Shown piece after piece: positions 17,295-27,199 of a stretch of 64,000 nt of DNA. Both the position numbers and the translations under genes were made by a program. Positions within the stretch are counted from its first letter, which is position 1. Every line of letters starts with the position of its first letter. The stretch is taken from NCBI GenBank assembly GCA_038125265.1, contig JAYPDM010000003.1:1-64000 (forward strand), in the 5' to 3' direction. The stretch comes from JAURFX01 sp038125265 (GTDB taxonomy: Bacteria > Pseudomonadota > Gammaproteobacteria > Steroidobacterales > Rariloculaceae). The notes below the pieces were generated by a model. That model was not told the origin of the DNA and did not search any database. It saw only the letters and a list, made by a program, of their open reading frames with translations.

Positions 17295-18374
17295 ATGCAA
17301 AAAACTTGCCTCTATCAATCACACGTTGACTTAAAAGCTAAGATTGTTCCTTTTTATGGTTGGCAGCTTCCTGTCCAATTTTCCTCTGTTATGGCAGAGC
17401 ATGAGGCTGTGAGACATAAAGCGGGAATTTTTGATGTTTCGCATATGCAGGTTATTGATTTATTTGGTGCGGATGCCATGGAGTTTCTTCAATGGCTTAC
17501 AGTAACCGATTTGAGCAAAAAACAACCCAGTAACGGGCTTTTTTCCTGCATCTACACCTGTTTTCTAAATCCAGAAGCAGGCATTATCGATGACTTAATT
17601 GTTTGTAGACAGGAATCAAATCGTTTCCGGATTGTTACAAATGCCGGAACAAGAGAGAAGGTACTCAATCACCTAAAAGAAAAGTCAGGAGAATACGACG
17701 TAGAAATTAAACCTCTAGAAAATTATGGGATGATTGCTGTCCAGGGTCCAGAAGCTGAAAAAAACCTTAAAGAGTTGATAGATATACCTCAGCTGGCGTC
17801 CTTTGAGGCCTGCTTTATAGGCGATGATTTTCTATCAAGAACGGGTTATACCGGCGAGGATGGGTTTGAAGTGATAGCGTCTCAAGAGACTATTCAGAGC
17901 CTCTGGAGCGAGTTGATTCGTAAAGGTGTACTGCCCTGCGGTCTTGCCGCTAGAGATACACTTAGAATGGAGGCCGGGATGAACCTTTATGGCGCTGATA
18001 TGGATGAGACCATACGTCCAGACCAGTGCGGTTTGAATTGGGTTATCAGTACAAATAAAGAATTTATTGGAAAAGAATCACTTCTCAATAATCAAGCCGC
18101 AGCGAAGATTGATCGGTTGGGAATCGTTCTAGATGAGCCTGGGGTTTTGCGAGCTGGAGTTGAGGTATTCGATGATGACAAGCCTTTAGGCGTTGTGACC
18201 AGTGGAGGCTTTTCGCCCAGCCTAAAAAAATCGATAGGCTTTGCCAGAGTTGATTTATCGATCAGTAATTCTTGTCAGGTAAGCATTAGAGGCAAGAAAC
18301 TGAACGCAAGTTTATGCAAATTGCCATTTTATAAAAAGGGTCAAGGCCAAATTATTTTAAGAGGAGAAAGCTAA
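17295..18374 (+). CDS. gcvT: Glycine cleavage system T protein
   Basis: 359 residues (E. coli 364). Aminomethyltransferase that releases ammonia from the lipoyl-bound aminomethyl group and makes methylene-THF. Typical segments: FYGWQLPVQF and AGIFDVSHM near the N-terminus, GIIDDLIV with the folate-binding Asp, SRTGYTGEDGFE and RDTLRMEAGMNLYG in the centre. First gene behind the glycine riboswitch; its TAA overlaps the gcvH ATG. Confidence 0.97.
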   Translation: MQKTCLYQSHVDLKAKIVPFYGWQLPVQFSSVMAEHEAVRHKAGIFDVSHMQVIDLFGADAMEFLQWLTVTDLSKKQPSNGLFSCIYTCFLNPEAGIIDDLIVCRQESNRFRIVTNAGTREKVLNHLKEKSGEYDVEIKPLENYGMIAVQGPEAEKNLKELIDIPQLASFEACFIGDDFLSRTGYTGEDGFEVIASQETIQSLWSELIRKGVLPCGLAARDTLRMEAGMNLYGADMDETIRPDQCGLNWVISTNKEFIGKESLLNNQAAAKIDRLGIVLDEPGVLRAGVEVFDDDKPLGVVTSGGFSPSLKKSIGFARVDLSISNSCQVSIRGKKLNASLCKLPFYKKGQGQIILRGES

Positions 18375-18760
18375 TGAGTGAGGAAATTATTTTATACACG
18401 AAGGATCATGAGTGGATTAAGAAAACAGGGGATCAATCTTACATGGTCGGTATCACAGAGCATGCTCAAGATGCTCTAGGTGAGTTGGTCTTTGTTGACT
18501 TTCCTGCTATCAATGCTGAATTTAGTAAAGGGGATGCTTTTATAGTGGTAGAGTCAGTAAAGGCAGCTTCAGATGTTTACAGTCCCATCAGTGGCACGGT
18601 CATAGAGATAAATGATGCCCTCAACTCAAATCCAAGTATGGTCAATTCTGACCCGCAGGGTGATGGCTGGTTGTGCATTATTCAATCTGAAAATGCCGAC
18701 ATGTCAGGACTTATGAATGAGGCTGAATATCAATCACTTTTAGAAACACTGGACCACTGA
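18374..18760 (+). CDS. gcvH: Glycine cleavage system H protein
   Basis: 128 residues. Carries the lipoyl group on Lys63 within VVESVKAASDVYSP, shuttling the aminomethyl moiety between P, T and L proteins. The start overlaps gcvT by one base and has a strong Shine-Dalgarno (AGGAG) within the end of gcvT. The stop overlaps the ATG of gcvPA by one base. Confidence 0.98.
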   Translation: MSEEIILYTKDHEWIKKTGDQSYMVGITEHAQDALGELVFVDFPAINAEFSKGDAFIVVESVKAASDVYSPISGTVIEINDALNSNPSMVNSDPQGDGWLCIIQSENADMSGLMNEAEYQSLLETLDH

Positions 18761-20121
18761 TGTCATTTATTCCGCATACAAAAGAAGATATCGCAACCAT
18801 GCTTGCTGAGATTGGTATCTCAGATATTGAAGCGCTCTACGATGAGATTCCCGATGAGTTCAAGATCGGCACACTTGAGGGAATCCCGAGCGCTGCCAAC
18901 GAAATGGAGGTAGTTAGGGAAATTACTGCGCTTGCTGCAAAAGATAAGTTTGGCTTAAATTTTATTGGAGCAGGGGCTTATGAACACTTCATACCCTCTG
19001 TAGTATGGGAGCTCACAACTCGAGGAGAGTTTTATACCGCTTATACCCCTTATCAAGCCGAGGCAAGCCAAGGAACTCTTCAATTGATTTATGAGTATCA
19101 AAGCATGATGTCGAACCTTATGGCACATGATATCTCTAATGCTTCTCTTTATGACGGTGCCTCAGCACTTGCCGAGGCAATTCTTATGGCGATAAGGGTC
19201 AATCGCACTAAGGACAGTAAAAAAATTATCATGCCAAGAAATTTACACCCATCCTATAAGGCGGTAGCGGAGAGCATTACTACTAAGCAGGGTGTTGAGC
19301 TCATAGATATTGAATTTAATCCTGCAGATGGACTGATTAATACACAAGACCTTGATAGCCATAGTGATGCGACAGCACTCGTTATTCAAAATCCAAACTT
19401 TTTTGGTTCCTTAGAGAATGTTGATGGGCTCACTGACTGGGCACATAGCCAGAATATTATCGTGATTGCAGTGGTCAATCCCATAGCCATGGCGCTTCTG
19501 AAGCCACCTGGCATGTGGGGCGAGAGGGGGGCTGATATAGCTTGTGGAGAAGGGCAACCATTGGGTGTGCCGTTGAGCTCTGGTGGCCCGTATTATGGGT
19601 TCATGACCACCAGAGGTGAATTCTCGCGCCAATTGCCTGGACGCATTGTGGGTAAAACGCTTGACAGTAATGGTAATGAGGGCTTTGTGTTAACCCTTCA
19701 GGCTAGAGAGCAGCATATCCGAAGATCCAAGGCAACCTCCAATATATGTACCAATCAAGGGCTGATGGTGACAGCTTCAACAATGTACATGTCCCTCTAT
19801 GGTGAGCAGGGCCTGGTTGATGTCGCTAAATCTTGTCATAGCAAGTTAAATGAATTTATAACTGCAATTAAAAACTTAAAGGGAATAGAAGTATTATTCG
19901 ATTCCGAGAGATTTCATGAGGTAGCAATTTGCATGCCAAAGAGCTCAAAAAAAATCATTGAATATATGGAGAGTCATGGCATTTCACCAGGCCTTGACTT
20001 GTCCCTCTATTTTCCAGAGCTAGAGAATACCGTCCTAGCGTGCGTTACAGAGGTAAAAACTACAGAGGATATTCAAGCATATGTAAGTCTGCTTGAGGAG
20101 GCATTGGAGGTTATTGAATGA
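18760..20121 (+). CDS. gcvPA: Glycine dehydrogenase (decarboxylating) subunit 1
   Basis: 453 residues. N-terminal half of the P protein, as a separate subunit, the two-subunit form known from Bacillus, Thermus and some gammaproteobacteria rather than the single chain of E. coli. Family blocks: SFIPHTKEDIATML at the start, YTPYQAEASQGTLQ, and QAREQHIRRSKATSNICTNQ near residue 320. It has no PLP lysine of its own; that is in gcvPB. Overlaps gcvPB by four bases (ATGA). Confidence 0.97.
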   Translation: MSFIPHTKEDIATMLAEIGISDIEALYDEIPDEFKIGTLEGIPSAANEMEVVREITALAAKDKFGLNFIGAGAYEHFIPSVVWELTTRGEFYTAYTPYQAEASQGTLQLIYEYQSMMSNLMAHDISNASLYDGASALAEAILMAIRVNRTKDSKKIIMPRNLHPSYKAVAESITTKQGVELIDIEFNPADGLINTQDLDSHSDATALVIQNPNFFGSLENVDGLTDWAHSQNIIVIAVVNPIAMALLKPPGMWGERGADIACGEGQPLGVPLSSGGPYYGFMTTRGEFSRQLPGRIVGKTLDSNGNEGFVLTLQAREQHIRRSKATSNICTNQGLMVTASTMYMSLYGEQGLVDVAKSCHSKLNEFITAIKNLKGIEVLFDSERFHEVAICMPKSSKKIIEYMESHGISPGLDLSLYFPELENTVLACVTEVKTTEDIQAYVSLLEEALEVIE

Positions 20122-21566
20122 AAGAGCAATTAATTTTTCAGCAAAGCAAAAAGGGCAGAAGGGTTAACAGTCTAAAGCTAGATATCGGCGATTCTTTTAG
20201 TATTTCAAAAGACAAGCTCAGAGAGACTCCTCTTGGATTTGCAGAGGTCTCTGAGTTGCAAGTCGTAAGGCATTTTACAAGGCTTTCACAGCAAAACTTT
20301 TCGATTGATACGAACTTTTATCCGCTCGGCTCATGCACCATGAAATACAACCCAAGAGCTTGCAACAAACTTGCATTAAATCCTGATTTTCTCTCCCGTC
20401 ATCCGTACCGAGGAGAGACCAATTCGCAGGGTGTCTTGGAGTGTCTTTATAACTTGCAAAGTATTCTTGAGGTTGTGACCGGGATGGATCAAGTCTCTCT
20501 TACCCCAATGGCGGGCGCTCAGGGCGAGTTAGCCGGTGTCGCAATGATTCTTGCCTATCATAAGAAAAGAGGCGAAACACATAGAAACGAAATCATCGTG
20601 CCAGACGGAGCTCATGGAACCAATCCTGCAACAGCGATCATGTGTGGTTGTAAGGTTATTGAATTGCCTACTGATAAGAATGGAAACCTTGACATTGCTT
20701 TGCTAAAAGACGCTGTTGGTCCAAATACCGCAGGCATCATGCTTACGAACCCATCAACGCTTGGCACTTTTGAGCAAGGAATCGGGGAGATTTCAAGCAT
20801 TGTTCATGATGCTGGGGGGCTGATGTATTATGACGGTGCAAACTTAAATGCCATCCTAGGTAAGGTGCTTCCTGCAAGCATGGGGTTTGATGTCATGCAC
20901 ATAAACCTACACAAAACGTTTGCAACACCTCACGGAGGCGGAGGTCCTGGCTCAGGTGCGGTTGCGGTCAATGAGAAACTCAAACCTTTTATTCCATTAC
21001 CCGTTGTGACAAAAACTGATGATAAATACAGATGGGCAAACACAGATGACTTTCCTGATAGCATTGGCAAATTATCCGCATTTATGGGAAATGTTGGGGT
21101 GCTATTAAGGGCATATGTGTATGCAAGAATGCTCGGCGGAGAAGGCATGACCGAGGTCTCGAACTTTTCCACGCTAAATGCTAATTACCTGATGAAAAAA
21201 TTACAAAAGAATGGCTTTAAATTAGCTTATCCAGGTAGACGAGCCTCTCATGAATTTGCTATTTCGTTGAAAGAGATCACTAAGGAGACCGGAGCTACCG
21301 CTATGGATGTTGCCAAAGCACTTTTGGACTATGGTTTTCATGCACCCACAACTTACTTCCCTTTATTGATACCCGAGTGTCTACTGATTGAGCCTACAGA
21401 GACAGAATCTAAAGAGACCCTTGATGCCTTTGTTGATGCAATGACGGATATTAAAGCCCGCTTTGTCTCTGATATCGATGGTATTAAGTCGAGTCCAAAT
21501 ACCCTTGCCCTTACAAGGCTTGATGACGTCAAAGCAGTTAAGGAGCTTAACGTTAGATTCGGTTAA
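20118..21566 (+). CDS. gcvPB: Glycine dehydrogenase (decarboxylating) subunit 2
   Basis: 482 residues. PLP-bearing subunit; the Schiff-base lysine is K266 in NLHKTFATPHGGGGPGSG. It also has FYPLGSCTMKYNPR and DGAHGTNPATA, hallmarks of the C-terminal half of P protein. With gcvPA it decarboxylates glycine and passes the aminomethyl group to GcvH. A GAGG element lies ahead of the ATG within gcvPA. Last clear gcv gene; only 9 bases separate it from the protease gene that follows, so that gene may share the riboswitch-controlled transcript. Confidence 0.97.
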   Translation: MKEQLIFQQSKKGRRVNSLKLDIGDSFSISKDKLRETPLGFAEVSELQVVRHFTRLSQQNFSIDTNFYPLGSCTMKYNPRACNKLALNPDFLSRHPYRGETNSQGVLECLYNLQSILEVVTGMDQVSLTPMAGAQGELAGVAMILAYHKKRGETHRNEIIVPDGAHGTNPATAIMCGCKVIELPTDKNGNLDIALLKDAVGPNTAGIMLTNPSTLGTFEQGIGEISSIVHDAGGLMYYDGANLNAILGKVLPASMGFDVMHINLHKTFATPHGGGGPGSGAVAVNEKLKPFIPLPVVTKTDDKYRWANTDDFPDSIGKLSAFMGNVGVLLRAYVYARMLGGEGMTEVSNFSTLNANYLMKKLQKNGFKLAYPGRRASHEFAISLKEITKETGATAMDVAKALLDYGFHAPTTYFPLLIPECLLIEPTETESKETLDAFVDAMTDIKARFVSDIDGIKSSPNTLALTRLDDVKAVKELNVRFG

Positions 21567-21575
21567 ACTAATTCA

Positions 21576-24356
21576 ATGAAGAAAATTATTTTCGCTTCTC
21601 TCCTATTATTAGGATCGGTCAGTTATGCGCAGGGTCCTTTAAATTGGTCAGAGACTATCAATCAAGTGGCTCCAAGCATTGTCTCTATCCAGTTTGATAT
21701 TCCGTTAGCCTTTGACAGCGAACAGAGAAACTCATCTCAGGCAACGGGGTTTATTGTTGATGCTGATAGGGGAATCATCCTATCAAACCGACACGTCGTT
21801 AATCCCGGACCTATTGATGCTAAGGCAATATTCATCAATAGAGAGGAAGTGAGCCTCAAGGCTATTTATATTGACCCAATTCATGATTTTGGTTTTTTTC
21901 AGTATGACCCAGATGACCTAGAATTTATTTCACCCCTCTCATTGAACTTATCGCTTGAAGGACTCCAGGTAGGAACTGAGATACGTGTCATTGGAAATGA
22001 TGCGGGCGAACAGCTCTCTATACTAAGCGGTACGATTGCCCGATTAGATCGCGAGGCACCTAATTATGGAAGGGGCAATTATAATGATTTTAATACTTAC
22101 TATATTCAGGCGGCGACAAATACCTCCGGTGGCTCCTCTGGTTCACCTGTCATCAATATTTATGGCGATGTGGTTGCCCTGAATGCCGGCGCATCAGCCC
22201 AAGCAGCATCAAGCTTTTTTTTACCGCTCCCGGCGATAAATAATGCGTTAGAAAATATTCAACAAGGATCAATCATACAAAGAGGGGGGCTTCTCACGGA
22301 ATTTAGCCAAAGCTCATTTGCGGATTTAAGGCGAGAAGGCTTTCCGCTCGAGCTTGAGAGGCAGTACAGAGATACTGACCAAACCATGAATGGCTTGCTG
22401 GTTGTAAATTCTACTTTAGTTGATAGCCTTCAAGTCGGCGATGTACTGCTGACATTAAATGATTATTTGGTAAAAGACTACTTAGATCTTGAGATTCTTC
22501 TGAACAGAAATGTAGATGCTGAGGTAAATTTGAGGGTCTTTAGGGATGGAGAAATTAGCAACATCACCTCAGTTGTTTTTGATCTTCACTCTACAATTCC
22601 TGACCAATTAATCAAGCTTTCTGGTGGCGTTCTCCATGAAACCTCCTATCAGATGCAAAGGCATTATGGTGAATTAATTCAAGGTATCTACATTGCCAAT
22701 ACGGGCTATATCTTTGATTCTGCTGCTATCCCAAATCAGAGCGTTATTGTATCGATTAATGGAGAGGAGACGCCAACGCTCGAGTCTTTTCTGAATGTAT
22801 TTTCTAGGCTACCTGAAAGGGAAAGGGTAAATATTGGCTACAGGCACCTAAGCCAGCCCAATGCGGTTCAACAAAGGTTGATTACAAAAATCACAGCATG
22901 GCATGACTTTCAGTTATGTGAGAAGCAGCCTAGCTACGAGTGGATATGTAACGACTATTCAACAAACCGTGACGAAAAGGTCTTTGCCCCATTTGATATG
23001 AATTTTGCCACGTATTCTGATGAGACGCTCAATCGATTACAAAGATCGTTGGTGATGGTAAATTTTGATCTCCCTATCGGCGTATTTGGAATTAATGAAC
23101 GACATTACTACGGCACAGGTGTGATCATAGGAAGCGATACAGATAAATTCTATGTGGCTGTAGATCAAAATACGGTACCTACTTCATTGGGTGATATTCG
23201 GGTAACCATTGGGGGGACACTTGAAATACCAGCAAGGCCCGAGTTCATTCATCCTTACCATAATTTAGCAATCATCTCTTTTGAGCGAGAGCATATTGGC
23301 AGTACCGCGGTAGAAGCAATTACCCTTAATACAGAAATCCTTGAACCTGGTGAGGAGGTAAATCTTGTAGGATTAAGATTTGACCATCAAATTGAAGCCC
23401 AAACGGCAAGGGTAGCTCAGATTGAATCCATGAATTTTGGCTCAGGCAGGACACTAAGATTGAGAGAAATGAATCTGGATGTGATTGATTTAGATAACGC
23501 CCCAAATAACCTTGATGGCGTTATTTTAGATTTATCTGGTAGTGTAAGGGCGCTCTGGTCAAGCTTTCCAATGGGCACCGGGAATAATTTCAGGCAGGTC
23601 AATCGAGGTATCCCAAGTAGATTTATCGAGCAGTCATTGATCAGTTTTCAGAATTTAGAACCTTTATATTCTCTAGATATTGAACTTGAAAAAGTCTCCT
23701 ACGCTCTGGCAAGAAATTATGGTTTGAGCGATGACAGGATCAATGAGTTTTTAAGTTCATTTAGCAACGATCGACAACTGCTCATGGTTAAAAGTATTGC
23801 TACAAAAGATGAGGTCATTTCAGAGGATCAATTTTTCAGAAATGGCGATATTGTGATATCGCTAGGTGGACAATTGGTCAACAGCTTTAATCTATTTGAG
23901 GAATTATCTCAGAGGGATGAAATTGAAGTTGTAGTGCTTAGAAATGGTAATGAAATTACTTTTAATGCTTCACCTGCGGCCTATTATGGAGACGATTTTC
24001 AGCATGCCATCTCATGGAATGGCTTAATCTTGCAAAACATTTCACGAGCCTTAAGATTTTCAATCGAAAGCCCTTACGAGGGTGTTATGGTTAGCTTTAC
24101 CTCGTTTGGATCGCCAGGAGCAAGATCAAGTATATTTCCTGGCGTTAGAATTATCGCGATAGAAAATCAACAGATTAATAGCTTAGATGATTTTATAGGT
24201 GCGCTTGAATCTCAAGGAGAAAAGCAGAGCTTACGCATCACGCTTCTGGATCAAAATGATAGAAGATTTAATACCACGATCCAGTCGGAAAGTGTTTATT
24301 GGCCTTCCACACAGTACACTTATGACCCAGAATCTAATCAGTGGATTATTGGATAA
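21576..24356 (+). CDS. Periplasmic Deg-type serine protease, Nma111/DEGP7-like tandem architecture
   Basis: 926 residues with a signal peptide (KKIIFASLLLLGSVSYAQ). A trypsin-like domain at about 25-235 has the catalytic triad H73 (NRHVV), D104 (IHDFGFF) and S188 (GGSSGSP). Two PDZ-like regions follow (about 270-435), then a second protease-like domain (about 490-690) in which the triad positions are not conserved (DQNTVP for the His motif, YHNLAII for the Asp motif, no GNSG), then two more PDZ-like regions (about 720-905). This protease-PDZ-PDZ-dead protease-PDZ-PDZ order is that of yeast Nma111 and plant DEGP7. Likely envelope quality control. Domain edges are estimates. Confidence 0.82.
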   Translation: MKKIIFASLLLLGSVSYAQGPLNWSETINQVAPSIVSIQFDIPLAFDSEQRNSSQATGFIVDADRGIILSNRHVVNPGPIDAKAIFINREEVSLKAIYIDPIHDFGFFQYDPDDLEFISPLSLNLSLEGLQVGTEIRVIGNDAGEQLSILSGTIARLDREAPNYGRGNYNDFNTYYIQAATNTSGGSSGSPVINIYGDVVALNAGASAQAASSFFLPLPAINNALENIQQGSIIQRGGLLTEFSQSSFADLRREGFPLELERQYRDTDQTMNGLLVVNSTLVDSLQVGDVLLTLNDYLVKDYLDLEILLNRNVDAEVNLRVFRDGEISNITSVVFDLHSTIPDQLIKLSGGVLHETSYQMQRHYGELIQGIYIANTGYIFDSAAIPNQSVIVSINGEETPTLESFLNVFSRLPERERVNIGYRHLSQPNAVQQRLITKITAWHDFQLCEKQPSYEWICNDYSTNRDEKVFAPFDMNFATYSDETLNRLQRSLVMVNFDLPIGVFGINERHYYGTGVIIGSDTDKFYVAVDQNTVPTSLGDIRVTIGGTLEIPARPEFIHPYHNLAIISFEREHIGSTAVEAITLNTEILEPGEEVNLVGLRFDHQIEAQTARVAQIESMNFGSGRTLRLREMNLDVIDLDNAPNNLDGVILDLSGSVRALWSSFPMGTGNNFRQVNRGIPSRFIEQSLISFQNLEPLYSLDIELEKVSYALARNYGLSDDRINEFLSSFSNDRQLLMVKSIATKDEVISEDQFFRNGDIVISLGGQLVNSFNLFEELSQRDEIEVVVLRNGNEITFNASPAAYYGDDFQHAISWNGLILQNISRALRFSIESPYEGVMVSFTSFGSPGARSSIFPGVRIIAIENQQINSLDDFIGALESQGEKQSLRITLLDQNDRRFNTTIQSESVYWPSTQYTYDPESNQWIIG

Positions 24357-24358
24357 AC

Positions 24359-26344
24359 TTAAATCTGTTTAAATACTTCTTCCAGGTCTTGAAAGGGGTT
24401 GCTGCAATAACCTCTCCCACAAACAAAGATATTATTTTTATTTTTGTTATCTAATTTATCTTGAAAGAGCTTATGAGAGGTATTGTTTGGTAAATTAAAT
24501 GCAAATAGATGTGGATTAAATTGACTATATATCTTCTTGTTCCAAAGCTGATCGTCTCTTTCATCGCTAAAAAATATGATGCTTTTTGCATGGGTGTAGA
24601 AGTTTGCAGCTAAAAAAAGCATCGAACAAGATTGGGGAGTCTTAGAAATCACTTCAGACTGAATTTGAATTGCACGCTCTGCAATTTCAAGATACTGGCT
24701 GTTAGCAGCAATGATACCTAGCTTTGTAAGGACGATAATAGCAATGGCATAGCCACTGGGTGTGGACTCATCAAATACTATCTTTGGATTGAATAATAAT
24801 TTATCTCGATCTCTATAATTAAACCAAAAGCCCTCTTTATGATCCCAAAAAAGATCGATCATCGTATTTGTAAGCTCTAGGGTTAAAGAATAAAGCTCAT
24901 CATCCCATCTGTATTCAAGGTACTCAATAAGGCCATCGATCAAAAAAGCATAATCATCTATGAAAATATGCTTATCATTGTTAGTAAGACATAAATTATC
25001 TTTATCTAATTGCGATAAGTTGTCTTTCAATATGCTTTCAATTAGATTCTCAGAAAGAAGACTGAAGCGATCCTCTTGAAAGATTTTTGCTGCTTTAGAG
25101 ATTGCCTTTAACGCCATACCATTCCAAGAAAGAATGATATTTGTATTCTTTGTTGGGTAGAATTTATTTGACCATCTGTAATCATCAAGCTTTTTAAATA
25201 TGCTTCCTAGACCCTTTCTATCTTTCTCTGAAAGGTGATTGCCCATCTCAATTGGAAAATATTGATCCTCATTTTCTATCTGTAAGCTTTGACATTGAAG
25301 GTGAAAGGTATTCAATTCATCAGTGGTTAGAATTTGTTTTAGCTCATCCATTGAAAATGTGTAATAGCCACCCTCTATACCGTTACTATCAGCATCAATG
25401 GATGAATAATATTTTCCATCTTCGGTTTTTAGTTCTTTCTCAAGCCACTTAATTGCAGAAAAAATTTTATCCTTAATAAGAGGATCATTTCCTATGACCC
25501 ATGCGTCACAGAGCGCATCAAGAATTAAAGCGTTGTCATAGAGCATTTTCTCAAAATGAGGAATCTGCCATTTAGGATCGACACAGTATCTAAAAAAACC
25601 ACCTGAGATGCAGTCATTGAGTCCTTTTGAGCAAATACTATGAATGGTCTCTTTGTTTTTTCTTAGGACGTTTTCGCTGATCTCAGAATTTTCATGATAA
25701 ATGCGGCCTAAATAGAAATTTAATTTAAGTTTAGCCGTTTGCGGAAATTTAGTTTGTGATCCATAGCCACCATTCTGCTCGTCATAGATCCTGTCATTCT
25801 GTTCGCAGTATAATTTTGCAATTTCAGATAGGTCTAATTGCTCCTCTTGTTTCTCTTGATAAGAGTTTAAGAGGTTCACTAAATTTGCTTGGCTCTCACT
25901 AATTTTCTCTAGCCTACCTTTAGTCTCTCTGTCTATAAGTTGAATGAGCTCGAGGAATTTTTCCTTAGGGAAGTAAAGCCCAGAGAAGATTGGCAGTTGA
26001 GTATAGGGATTTATAAAGCTAGAGAGGGGCCATCCTCCTGTCGCCTCAGAGAGTATGTAGTGAGCTGACTGATAAATTGAATCAAGGTCAGGGCGCTCTT
26101 CTCGATCCACCTTAATACATACGTAATTTGCATTAAGATAGTTTGCTACTTCAGTATCCTGAAAGCATTCACGATGCATGACATGACACCAGTGACAGGC
26201 GGCATAACCAATTGAAATAAAAATTATTTTTTGTTCTTTCTTTGCATTTTCTAAGAGCTCATCACTCCATGTTTTCCAGTGTATAGGATCATTGGCATGC
26301 TGCTGCAAATAGACACTGTTCTCTTTTTTTAGTGTGTTAGACAT
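24359..26344 (-). CDS. DUF255 thioredoxin-domain protein (YyaL/SPATA20 family)
   Basis: 661 residues, the family's usual size. An N-terminal thioredoxin-like domain carries A-C-H-W-C-H with C50 and C53 and the flanking WHVMHRE-type sequence, followed by KVDREERPDLD; the remainder is an alpha/alpha barrel resembling N-acylglucosamine epimerases (for example GGFFRYCVD, PHFEKMLYDNALI and SWNGMALKAISKA). Biochemical function of the family is not established. No signal peptide, so cytosolic. Convergent with the protease gene, with 2 bases between. Confidence 0.92.
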   Translation of the reverse strand: MSNTLKKENSVYLQQHANDPIHWKTWSDELLENAKKEQKIIFISIGYAACHWCHVMHRECFQDTEVANYLNANYVCIKVDREERPDLDSIYQSAHYILSEATGGWPLSSFINPYTQLPIFSGLYFPKEKFLELIQLIDRETKGRLEKISESQANLVNLLNSYQEKQEEQLDLSEIAKLYCEQNDRIYDEQNGGYGSQTKFPQTAKLKLNFYLGRIYHENSEISENVLRKNKETIHSICSKGLNDCISGGFFRYCVDPKWQIPHFEKMLYDNALILDALCDAWVIGNDPLIKDKIFSAIKWLEKELKTEDGKYYSSIDADSNGIEGGYYTFSMDELKQILTTDELNTFHLQCQSLQIENEDQYFPIEMGNHLSEKDRKGLGSIFKKLDDYRWSNKFYPTKNTNIILSWNGMALKAISKAAKIFQEDRFSLLSENLIESILKDNLSQLDKDNLCLTNNDKHIFIDDYAFLIDGLIEYLEYRWDDELYSLTLELTNTMIDLFWDHKEGFWFNYRDRDKLLFNPKIVFDESTPSGYAIAIIVLTKLGIIAANSQYLEIAERAIQIQSEVISKTPQSCSMLFLAANFYTHAKSIIFFSDERDDQLWNKKIYSQFNPHLFAFNLPNNTSHKLFQDKLDNKNKNNIFVCGRGYCSNPFQDLEEVFKQI

Positions 26345-26377
26345 TCGGATACTATAGCAATTCTGATATACAATTTA

Positions 26378-27199
26378 ATGAGCATTATGTTTATTTATCC
26401 AGATATTCCTCCAGCCATTGCGATTAGTATCGGTCCACTCGACATTAGATGGTATGGGCTGATGTATTTGATTGGACTTTTAATTGCTTGGTGGGGCATT
26501 AAAAATAGTTTTAAGAAAAATGCTCACTTTAATTTGGACCCAAAAGATGCAGAGGATCTCATTTTTTACACTGCTTTTGGCCTCATTTTAGGAGGAAGAA
26601 TTGGCTATATGCTTTTTTATGGCTGGCAAAATCTGATTAATGATCCCCTATCTCTTGTTCGCGTCTGGGAGGGTGGCATGTCTTTTCATGGTGGGCTTCT
26701 TGGAGGATTTTTCGGTATCTATTACTTTGCAAAGGCACACAAGATAGATCTTGGAAACTTGCTTGATGTTATTGTTCCATGGGTCCCCCCAGGTCTTTTT
26801 TTTGGCAGAGTAGGGAACTTTCTCAATGGTGAATTATGGGGGTCAGTGGCCTCTCCAGATATCTGGTGGGCTTTTATTGTACGAGGTGTCCCCAGGCATC
26901 CTTCGCAGCTGTATGAGGCATTATTTGAGGGTCTTTTGCTATTTATACTGCTCCAGTATTTAAGTCTAAAACCTAAGCCTAAATTCTTCTTATCAGGGGT
27001 ATTTTTACTTTCATACGGTGTCGCAAGATTTGCGATAGAGTTTGTCCGACTTCCAGATTTACATATGAATCCTGATGCGGGGGGATACATAGCTTTTAAT
27101 TGGTTAACCATGGGCCAGATTCTGACTGCTCCATTGATCTTAATTGGTATAATCATGATAAGTTTTAGTCTAAAAAAACGCTATGAGACAGTATCTTGA
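26378..27199 (+). CDS. lgt: Prolipoprotein diacylglyceryl transferase
   Basis: 273 residues, inner-membrane enzyme that adds diacylglycerol to the lipobox Cys of prolipoproteins (such as LolB and the TPR lipoprotein in this window). About seven hydrophobic segments; signatures IRWYGLMYL, MSFHGGLLGG, GRVGNFLNGELWG and RHPSQLYEA. A second ATG nine bases in is an equally possible start. Overlaps thyA by 17 bases, an lgt-thyA order shared with E. coli. Confidence 0.96.
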   Translation: MSIMFIYPDIPPAIAISIGPLDIRWYGLMYLIGLLIAWWGIKNSFKKNAHFNLDPKDAEDLIFYTAFGLILGGRIGYMLFYGWQNLINDPLSLVRVWEGGMSFHGGLLGGFFGIYYFAKAHKIDLGNLLDVIVPWVPPGLFFGRVGNFLNGELWGSVASPDIWWAFIVRGVPRHPSQLYEALFEGLLLFILLQYLSLKPKPKFFLSGVFLLSYGVARFAIEFVRLPDLHMNPDAGGYIAFNWLTMGQILTAPLILIGIIMISFSLKKRYETVS

